From Acidobacteriota bacterium (GTDB taxonomy: Bacteria > Acidobacteriota > Terriglobia > 20CM-2-55-15): 43,556 nt of DNA. The DNA is taken from NCBI GenBank assembly GCA_022821265.1, contig JAJEDW010000243.1:1-43556 (forward strand), in the 5' to 3' direction. The notes below the pieces were generated by a model that did no database searches, was not told the origin of the DNA, and was given only the letters and a program-made list of their open reading frames with translations. Of the stretch, positions 36,739 through 43,556 are shown piece after piece. Both the position numbers and the translations under genes were made by a program. Numbering within the stretch: position 1 is the first letter of the stretch; each line of letters opens with the position of its first letter.

Positions 36739-38334
36739 CTATGTGCGTGACAGGTCATCCGATGCGCCGCGCGCCATCTCCCGCAACGCCACGCGGTTGA
36801 TCTTGTTGGCGCCGGTCCGCGGGATGGCGTCGACGAAGCGGACCTCGACCGGCCGCTTGTACTTGACCATCGACTCGTTGCAGTAGGCGAAGAACGCGTC
36901 CTCGGTCATCGTCTGCCCGCGGTCGAGGACGACGAAGGCGACCACCACCTCGCCCAGTCTCGGATCGGGCTTCCCCACCGTGGCGGCCTCGCGAATCTTC
37001 GGGTGGTTGAACAGGACCTCGTCGACCTCGCGCGGGTAGACGTTGTAGCCCCCCACGATCACCATGTCCTTCTTCCGGTCGACCAGGAAGACGAAGCCGT
37101 CCGCGTCCGCGTAGCCGATGTCCCCGGTGTAGATCCACCCGTCCCGCACGGCCCCGGCGGTCTCGTCCGGGTTGGCGAGGTATCCTTCCATCAACTGCGG
37201 CCCCTTCACTCGGACCTCGCCGGCCTCGCCCAACGGCAGAACGCGTTCGCCGGTCTCGATGTCGACGATCTCGACCCGGGTCTCGGGCACCGGGTTCCCC
37301 ACCGACAGCAGCTTGCGAGGGGCGTCCTTGGCGTTGAGGCAGAACGGGGCGCCCTCGGTCATCCCCCAACCCTCGAGCAGCGGACAACCCGTGCGGGCGA
37401 GCCACTCGCGGTGCAGGTCCTCCGGGCACGGCGCGCCGCCCGTGGGACAGTACTTCAGCGACGAGAAGTCATGGTCGTCGAAGGCCGGCACGGCCAACAG
37501 CCCCATGTAGATCGGAGCAGGCCCCCCCGCGAACACCGTCACCTTGTAACGGTCCAGCGACCGGACCACCTGCTCCGGATCGTACTTGGGCATCATCACC
37601 AGCGTGCCCCGGCAGAAGATCGGCACCCAGGTCGCGTAGGTCAGACCCCAGGTGTGGAACATCGGCGCGGCGTTCAGGAACACCTCGCGGCCGTTCTCCA
37701 TCGGCCAGACCGATATGTGCTGCAGCAGCGACCACATCAATCCGCGGTGCGTGTGGCTGACGCCTTTCGGCACGCCGGTCGAGCCGCCGGTGAACAGCAC
37801 CAGCGCGGGATCGTCCGCCAGCGGCATGTCTCTCGGCGGGCCGTCCAGGTAGGCCTCGTCCACCCAGCGCCCGATGTCCAACCCCTGCGGCTCGAAGGCG
37901 ATCACCTCGGAAATGCCCAGGCCGGCCGCCACCTGCCGCGCCTTCTCACCCGCCGTCTGATCCGTGATGACCGCGGCCGCGTCCACGCTGGCCAGGACCG
38001 ACTCCAGCTCGCGGACCTTGAAGAACGGATTGACCGGCGCCGCCTGCGCCCCCGCCGTCATGACCGCCATCAGCGCGATGTCCATCTCGATGGAGTTGGG
38101 CATGACGAGGATGACCGGCCGGCGGCCGATCTCGCGAAGCTGGAGCTCTTCCGCCATGCCGTTGACGGCGCGCCCGAACTCCCTGTATCGGATCGTGCGA
38201 TCCTCGTATATGACAGCGGTCCGGTCCGGCTCCCGTTGGACGGCATCGCGAAACATGTGAACCAGGCTCGTGTATCGGGGCAGGCGGGGGTCGATCGCCC
38301 GTTTGGCGGCGATCGTGGATGGTTGGCTGATCAT
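36739..38334 (-). CDS. AMP-dependent synthetase/ligase (acyl-CoA synthetase-like)
   Basis: LVLFTGGSTGVPKGVSHTHRG adenylate motif; YTGDIGYADADGFVFLVDRKKDMVIVGGYNVYPREVDEVL; start trimmed to 38334 (MISQPSTIAAKRA). Confidence 0.88.
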   Translation of the reverse strand: MISQPSTIAAKRAIDPRLPRYTSLVHMFRDAVQREPDRTAVIYEDRTIRYREFGRAVNGMAEELQLREIGRRPVILVMPNSIEMDIALMAVMTAGAQAAPVNPFFKVRELESVLASVDAAAVITDQTAGEKARQVAAGLGISEVIAFEPQGLDIGRWVDEAYLDGPPRDMPLADDPALVLFTGGSTGVPKGVSHTHRGLMWSLLQHISVWPMENGREVFLNAAPMFHTWGLTYATWVPIFCRGTLVMMPKYDPEQVVRSLDRYKVTVFAGGPAPIYMGLLAVPAFDDHDFSSLKYCPTGGAPCPEDLHREWLARTGCPLLEGWGMTEGAPFCLNAKDAPRKLLSVGNPVPETRVEIVDIETGERVLPLGEAGEVRVKGPQLMEGYLANPDETAGAVRDGWIYTGDIGYADADGFVFLVDRKKDMVIVGGYNVYPREVDEVLFNHPKIREAATVGKPDPRLGEVVVAFVVLDRGQTMTEDAFFAYCNESMVKYKRPVEVRFVDAIPRTGANKINRVALREMARGASDDLSRT

Positions 38335-38418
38335 GGGCGTGCGGTTGAAGAGCGAATCCGTGCGGCGTGGGAAGTCGCTCTCGCGGTCACGTGGTGGCCT
38401 CTGAGTCCGATGATCGGG

Positions 38419-38447
38419 TTGGCGAACCGACCTGGGATTTATATCAT
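38419..38447 (+). promoter_or_regulatory. Putative sigma70-type promoter for the 38526 gene
   Basis: TTGGCG (38419-38424), 17-nt spacer, TATCAT (38442-38447). Confidence 0.45.
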
Positions 38448-38525
38448 ATCGCTGACGAGTTCCGCGACGGGCCGGACCGTTCCGCGGACGGACCTTGAAA
38501 CGCAGTGCTCTCGGTGGAGGTACAC

Positions 38526-39710
38526 ATGCGCATGACGCTGATACGAACAGGCGCTTCGTTGGCGTTGCTCGCGCTGCCGGCAACCGGTCTGGCGCCCATC
38601 GCCCGGGGCCAGGCATCCGAAATCCTTGCGGACGCCGCTCCCCCGCCGGGCGTCGAGCCGCTCCCCGTCGACCTGTTCACCACGGAGAACTTCTACGTGG
38701 ACCGGCAATACTGGGCCGACGAGCGCTACGCGCGCTGCAACACGCCCCGCCAGCTCACCGACATGTGGCGGGACAACCGCGTTGGCGAATGGGGCGACTG
38801 CGACCGGGATCTCGACGTCAACGCGATGGTCAGCCCCTACGACCACGAATCGGCCGAGGCGCACTATGCCGCCTTGATGGCCGAGGCGGAAGCCGCGGGC
38901 GGCCCCAGCGAGCATACGCGGGCGACGTTGCCGGACTGGGACGGCTGGTACCAGAAGGCCGGCGGCGGGGGCCGCGGCGGGAACGTCGGTCCTCCCCAGT
39001 GGATCTACGGGACGCAGATGCAGACGGCGACCCTGCTATCGCTGTTGACTCCCGAATACCAGGAACGCATGACGCAGATGAACTACCACGAGGCCGTCTC
39101 GAACTCGCCGCAGTGGATGGCCGCGTTCTGCTATCCCGAGGGCCTGCTACGCTTCTACACGCAGTTCGCCACGCGGGGCATGGAAGTCCTGGTGACGCCG
39201 AACCAGGTCCAGTTCCTCGCCGGCGTCGCCGACAACTTCCTCCGCAAGGTCCACGTCGGCCAGGAACATGTCGACAACATTCCGCAGTGGTACGGCGAGA
39301 CCGTGGGTTTCTGGAACGGCGACACGCTGGTCACGTGGACGGCGAACGTACAGGGCTGGACCGTCTCGCACTCCATGTTCGAATACAGCAACGCGCTGGA
39401 AGTGATCGAAGTGATCCGGCCGGCCGAGAGCGGAAACGGCCTGATCGTCGAGGCGACCTTCTACGATCCCGAAGCGTTCGTCCGCCCCTTGACGCTGGTG
39501 ACCGAGTGGAACCGTTCGGCGACGCTGGATCAGCCGCAGCGGTACTTCTTCGTCGAATGCCGGGTCCAGAGCACGATCGTCAACGGCCCCGACGGACGGC
39601 CGACGCAGTTGATGTTCTTCGACGAGGGATACGTCGACTATTTCGGCCGGCCATGGGCACAGAACTGGGAGCGGAACTTCGAGCAGGGATGGGAAATCCC
39701 CGAGGAATAG
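38526..39710 (+). CDS. Exported hypothetical protein (family with a C-terminal YxxRPWAQxWExxFEQG motif)
   Basis: Signal peptide; [43 protein letters not shown]...[23 protein letters not shown]; precedes a DUF6152 gene. Confidence 0.7.
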   Translation: MRMTLIRTGASLALLALPATGLAPIARGQASEILADAAPPPGVEPLPVDLFTTENFYVDRQYWADERYARCNTPRQLTDMWRDNRVGEWGDCDRDLDVNAMVSPYDHESAEAHYAALMAEAEAAGGPSEHTRATLPDWDGWYQKAGGGGRGGNVGPPQWIYGTQMQTATLLSLLTPEYQERMTQMNYHEAVSNSPQWMAAFCYPEGLLRFYTQFATRGMEVLVTPNQVQFLAGVADNFLRKVHVGQEHVDNIPQWYGETVGFWNGDTLVTWTANVQGWTVSHSMFEYSNALEVIEVIRPAESGNGLIVEATFYDPEAFVRPLTLVTEWNRSATLDQPQRYFFVECRVQSTIVNGPDGRPTQLMFFDEGYVDYFGRPWAQNWERNFEQGWEIPEE

Positions 39711-39767
39711 CGGAGCCCGCGCACGGAAACCAGGCATCGGGAGCTTTCCCGACAGGAGTCACGGAAA

Positions 39768-40205
39768 ATGAAGAGACACGTTGCCGGTTGGGCGGCAATC
39801 ATCGTCGGGTTGGCCCTCGTCCGGGCCGAAGCCCATCACTCCTTCGCCATGTACGATCAGACGATCGACAGGGTACTGACCGGCAAGCTCGTGCGCTTCA
39901 TCATCGGCGCGAACCACTCCCAGTACATCTTCGACCTCGTCGACGAGAACGGCAATGTCATGACCGAAGGCGGCGAACCCGTCCAGTGGGGCGTGGAAAC
40001 CGGCCCCGCGGTCTCGCTCGGCCGTCAGGGCATCACGCCGGACAGCTTCCCGATCGGCACCATCTTCACTGTCACGCTCAACCCGCTGCGTGACGGGCGT
40101 CCCTTCGGCGCGCAAACCGGCAACCTGATCCTGTGCGGCATGTCCGTGCCCCGGGGCGGCTGCAACGCCGACACGGGACAGGTGTACGGGCGAGGCGGTT
40201 TCTAG
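39768..40205 (+). CDS. DUF6152-like exported protein
   Basis: [63 protein letters not shown]. Confidence 0.72.
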   Translation: MKRHVAGWAAIIVGLALVRAEAHHSFAMYDQTIDRVLTGKLVRFIIGANHSQYIFDLVDENGNVMTEGGEPVQWGVETGPAVSLGRQGITPDSFPIGTIFTVTLNPLRDGRPFGAQTGNLILCGMSVPRGGCNADTGQVYGRGGF

Positions 40206-40314
40206 TTTCGAAGCAACCCGACGGTTCGATCCGGCATCCGCACGGATCGCGGCCCGGAGCCGTGTGTTATGTTATCGGGCCGCGCCAACGTCCCGAAGGA
40301 AGGCCCGACAACTC

Positions 40315-42009
40315 ATGCACGACCAGCATTCGAACCCTCGATCCGACATCGAGATCGCCCAGGCCGCACCCATGCGGCCGATCCATGACATCGCCGCCGA
40401 ACGTCTCGGCATCGAGCCGGGCGAGCTGGAACCCTACGGCCACTACAAGGCCAAGGTCTCCTTCGACTGCCTGAAACGCCTCGAGACCCGGCCCGACGGC
40501 CGGCTGATCCTGGTCACCGCCATCACCCCGACGCCGGCCGGCGAGGGCAAGACCACGACGACCGTGGGCCTGGGCGACGCCCTCAACCGCATCGGCAAGA
40601 CGGCCGCGGTGTGTCTCCGGGAACCGAGCGTGGGCCCCGTGTTCGGAATCAAGGGCGGCGCCGCCGGCGGCGGCTATGCCCAGGTCGTCCCGATGGAGGA
40701 CATCAACCTCCACTTCACCGGCGACCTGCACGCCATCGGCGCCGCCAACAACCTGCTGGCGGCCATGGTGGACAACCACATCCACTGGGGCAACCGCCTC
40801 GACCTGGACCCGCGGCGCATCGCGTGGCGGCGCTCCGTGGACATGAACGACCGGGCGCTCCGGCGGATCACCTGCTCGCTCGGCGGCGTCGGCAACGGGT
40901 TCCCGCGCGAGGACGGTTTCGACATCGTCGTGGCTTCCGAGGTCATGGCCATCTTCTGCCTGGCCGAGGACCTGGCCGATCTGAAGCGCCGGCTCGGCAA
41001 CATCATCGTCGGGCAGACGCGCAACCGCGAATACGTCCGGGCGTCCGAGCTGGAAGCGCCCGGCGCGATGACGGCGCTGCTGAAGGACGCGCTCGCGCCG
41101 AACCTGGTGCAGACCCTGGAGAACAACCCCGCCTTCATTCACGGCGGCCCGTTCGCCAATATCGCTCACGGCTGCAACTCGGTCATCGCAACGCGGGCGG
41201 CGTTGAAGATGTCCGACTACGTGGTGACCGAGGCGGGATTCGGCGCCGACCTCGGCATGGAGAAGTTCATCGACATCAAGTGCCGCAAGGCGGGGCTCGA
41301 GCCCGACTGCGCCGTGCTGGTGGCCACCATCCGCGCGTTGAAGATGCACGGCGGCGTCGCCCTGGACGCCTTGGGGGAAGAGAACGTCGAGGCCGTCGAG
41401 AAGGGCTTCGCGAACCTGGCCCGCCACGTCGAGAACGTCCGCAAGTTCAACGTGCCCGTCCTGGTGTCGGTCAACCGGTTCTCGGCCGACACGGCCGGGG
41501 AGATCCGGAAGCTCGAAGAACTGTGCGACGCGATCGGCGTGCGCGCCGTCGAGGCCGACCACTGGGCGCGCGGCGGAAACGGCGCCGCGGCCCTGGCGGA
41601 AGCGGTCGTCGAACTGCTCGACGGGGACCGTCCGAAGTTGAAGCTGCTCTATCCCGACGACGCGCCGCTCTGGGAAAAGGTACGCACCGTCGCACGCGAG
41701 ATCTACGGGGCCGACGATATCACCGGCGACCAGAAGCTGCGCAACCGCTTCCGCGACCTCCAGGGTCAGGGCTTCGGCCACTTCCCCGTCTGCATCGCCA
41801 AGACCCAATACAGCTTTTCGACCGATCCCAGCCTGAAGGGCGCGCCGAGCCACCACGTGGTGCCGGTTCGCGAGGTCCGTTTGTCGGCGGGCGCGGAGTT
41901 CATCGTCGCCGTCTGCGGCGACATCATGACGATGCCGGGTTTGCCGCGCATCCCATCCGCGACGAAGATCGACGTCACCCCGGAACGCGTCACCACCGGG
42001 CTGTTCTGA
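40315..42009 (+). CDS. fhs: Formate--tetrahydrofolate ligase
   Basis: [26 protein letters not shown]-loop; [48 protein letters not shown]; full length, 564 aa. Confidence 0.96.
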   Translation: MHDQHSNPRSDIEIAQAAPMRPIHDIAAERLGIEPGELEPYGHYKAKVSFDCLKRLETRPDGRLILVTAITPTPAGEGKTTTTVGLGDALNRIGKTAAVCLREPSVGPVFGIKGGAAGGGYAQVVPMEDINLHFTGDLHAIGAANNLLAAMVDNHIHWGNRLDLDPRRIAWRRSVDMNDRALRRITCSLGGVGNGFPREDGFDIVVASEVMAIFCLAEDLADLKRRLGNIIVGQTRNREYVRASELEAPGAMTALLKDALAPNLVQTLENNPAFIHGGPFANIAHGCNSVIATRAALKMSDYVVTEAGFGADLGMEKFIDIKCRKAGLEPDCAVLVATIRALKMHGGVALDALGEENVEAVEKGFANLARHVENVRKFNVPVLVSVNRFSADTAGEIRKLEELCDAIGVRAVEADHWARGGNGAAALAEAVVELLDGDRPKLKLLYPDDAPLWEKVRTVAREIYGADDITGDQKLRNRFRDLQGQGFGHFPVCIAKTQYSFSTDPSLKGAPSHHVVPVREVRLSAGAEFIVAVCGDIMTMPGLPRIPSATKIDVTPERVTTGLF

Positions 42010-42043
42010 CCCGTCGCGCCTCGCGTCGGAGCCGGAGCGGCGA

Positions 42044-43556
42044 TCAGATATCGAATCGGACCGACAGGACGATCTGCCGGGGATTTCGGGCCCGCGTCGG
42101 CCGCATGAAGAAGCGCGACGTCTCCACGCCGCCGAAACTCTCGTAGTTGACGTTGTTGAACAGGTTCGTCACCTGGGCCCGGATCGTCATCCGCACGCCC
42201 GTCCGCTGGCCGTAGTAGCCGCCCGTTCCCGCGGCGCCGGTCACCTCGACCTGGTCGGACCGGAGCTGGATCGCCTTGGACACGTCCAGTCCCGTTTCGA
42301 AGAATCCCGGACCCGTCAACGTGTTCTTGTCCACGCCGGGCGGACGGTCGTTCCGCGTCGTGTCGTGGTTGTCGTCGAAGCCCGTCTGGTGGGTGTACGG
42401 TGTGCCGGTGTTCCAGTTGAAGATCGTGTTCGCGTTGAGGTTCCACGGAAGCCGCACGTTCGCCGACAGGTTCATCCGATGGCGCGCGCCCGATCGTCCC
42501 CACTCCGAGTCCAGGTCGTAGTTGTCCGCCGGGAGGCTGACGTCGTTGTTGTAGTTGCCGCTCTGGCGCGCCGCCAGGTCGTCGTAGGTGGAATCGAAGT
42601 CGTAGCTGCCGTTCACGTTGAGGAAACGGAAGCGCTGCCGGAAACCGAAACGGAACGTGTGACTGCTGGAGGTGCCCGTGGATTCGCGCTGGTTGATGTT
42701 GCCGCGGGCGGGATCGGGACGGACGCATGCGCCGGGAGGCGTCAGCGGCGAACAGGACCGAATGGCCGCGGCGGTCGCATCGTAGGGCGCGTTGAGGTTG
42801 CGGTCACGCATGAGGTGGACGCCGCGGATGAAACGGTACGACCCGGTTACGATCAGGCCGTTCGCGAACGAGCTCTCGACGGTCAACTCGTTGTTCCACG
42901 TATAGGGCGCGGTCAGTTCCGGCGCGCGCAACTGGATCGATTCGGGTGGCCGAGCCTCCACGTCGTCGGCGCCCAGAAACGGCGTGGGATACGACGAGCG
43001 GCTGATCTCGAGCACCTGCTGGTTCTCGCCGTTGTTCCGCAGCAGGTCGGTCACGGCGAAGAACTGCATCCGCTGGTGGAACGTACCCGTCCCACCCCGG
43101 ATGACCGTGTTCGACCCGAGCTGATACGCGAATCCGAACCTTGGGTCGATGTTGTTCCAGTCGTCCAGGTTCGTCTGCCATTCGTAGCGGGCGCCGAAGT
43201 ACAACGTGAGGTTGGTCGACGCGCGAACGTCGCTCTGAAAGTAGGCGGCGTTCTGCCATTGCATGATCGCCAACCGGGGTTCGCCGGTGGCCTGACTGTA
43301 CGTCGGCAGGACCGGCTCGGTTCCCGGCGCCGCCTGCTGGAGCGCCTCGACGCATCCCGGCGCCGTGAAATCGTCGAACCGGGGATCGATCGCGCAAAAA
43401 TCGAAGAGGCTGCCGAACGTATACGTCCCGTTGAAGTTGATCTCGGAGTTGGAATCGAGGCGGACACGCCCCCCGTCGTAGCCCATGCGGAACGCGCTGG
43501 CGCTTCCCGTATACATGAACAGGTTTCCGAAGTCGTACTGGCGCACCTTGGATTCC
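42044..43556 (-). CDS. TonB-dependent receptor, C-terminal beta-barrel part (5' end beyond the window)
   Basis: FGARYEWQTNLDDWNNIDPRFGFAYQLGSNTVIRGGTGTFHQRMQ; terminal strand QIVLSVRFDI; frame stays open to the window end. Confidence 0.85.
   Translation of the reverse strand, partial: ESKVRQYDFGNLFMYTGSASAFRMGYDGGRVRLDSNSEINFNGTYTFGSLFDFCAIDPRFDDFTAPGCVEALQQAAPGTEPVLPTYSQATGEPRLAIMQWQNAAYFQSDVRASTNLTLYFGARYEWQTNLDDWNNIDPRFGFAYQLGSNTVIRGGTGTFHQRMQFFAVTDLLRNNGENQQVLEISRSSYPTPFLGADDVEARPPESIQLRAPELTAPYTWNNELTVESSFANGLIVTGSYRFIRGVHLMRDRNLNAPYDATAAAIRSCSPLTPPGACVRPDPARGNINQRESTGTSSSHTFRFGFRQRFRFLNVNGSYDFDSTYDDLAARQSGNYNNDVSLPADNYDLDSEWGRSGARHRMNLSANVRLPWNLNANTIFNWNTGTPYTHQTGFDDNHDTTRNDRPPGVDKNTLTGPGFFETGLDVSKAIQLRSDQVEVTGAAGTGGYYGQRTGVRMTIRAQVTNLFNNVNYESFGGVETSRFFMRPTRARNPRQIVLSVRFDI

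Noticed and set aside
40227-40249. CGATCCG...CGGATCG hairpin upstream of fhs as a riboswitch or terminator
   Set aside because: Perfect but short stem, no T-tract and no recognisable riboswitch consensus
1-43556. CRISPR array, tRNA, rRNA, transposase or integrase
   Set aside because: No regularly spaced repeats, tRNA-like cloverleaf, rRNA sequence, DDE transposase or tyrosine/serine recombinase motif was recognised by reading; a tRNAscan/HMM run would be decisive

Overview
High-GC bacterial chromosomal window, probably Acidobacteriota-like judging from gene families (inference; no rRNA or marker search was possible). Most of it (1-31,080) is a paralogue-rich array of predicted exported proteins: DUF1592/1588/1585 c-type cytochrome-like proteins paired with DUF1552 proteins (two pairs), exported ankyrin-repeat proteins (two), FG-GAP/VCBS-ASPIC/UnbV (CRTAC1-like) proteins (three), TPR proteins with an N-terminal degenerate parvulin-like domain (four), a mono-CxxCH cytochrome c, a TPR protein, a CAP/SCP-domain protein and a large Oar-like TonB-dependent receptor with its own promoter and a strong terminator. 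A compact accessory stretch (about 31,080-36,740) interrupts this. It holds an orphan HicB gene, a large protein with a C-terminal HEPN-type RNxxxH motif, a TPR gene, a small membrane protein, an HNH endonuclease and a second HicB-like gene. Two of the small accessory genes (hicB and HNH) are flanked by divergent partial copies of the 3' ends of nearby intact genes. After it come an acyl-CoA synthetase-like ligase, an acidobacterial hypothetical/DUF6152 pair, formate-THF ligase (fhs) and the 3' part of another TonB-dependent receptor. No tRNA, rRNA, CRISPR array or transposase was recognised. Best candidates for something undescribed are (i) the recurrent degenerate-parvulin-TPR / ASPIC / DUF1592-DUF1552 / ankyrin module and (ii) the accessory island with 3'-gene-end duplications and the HEPN protein.
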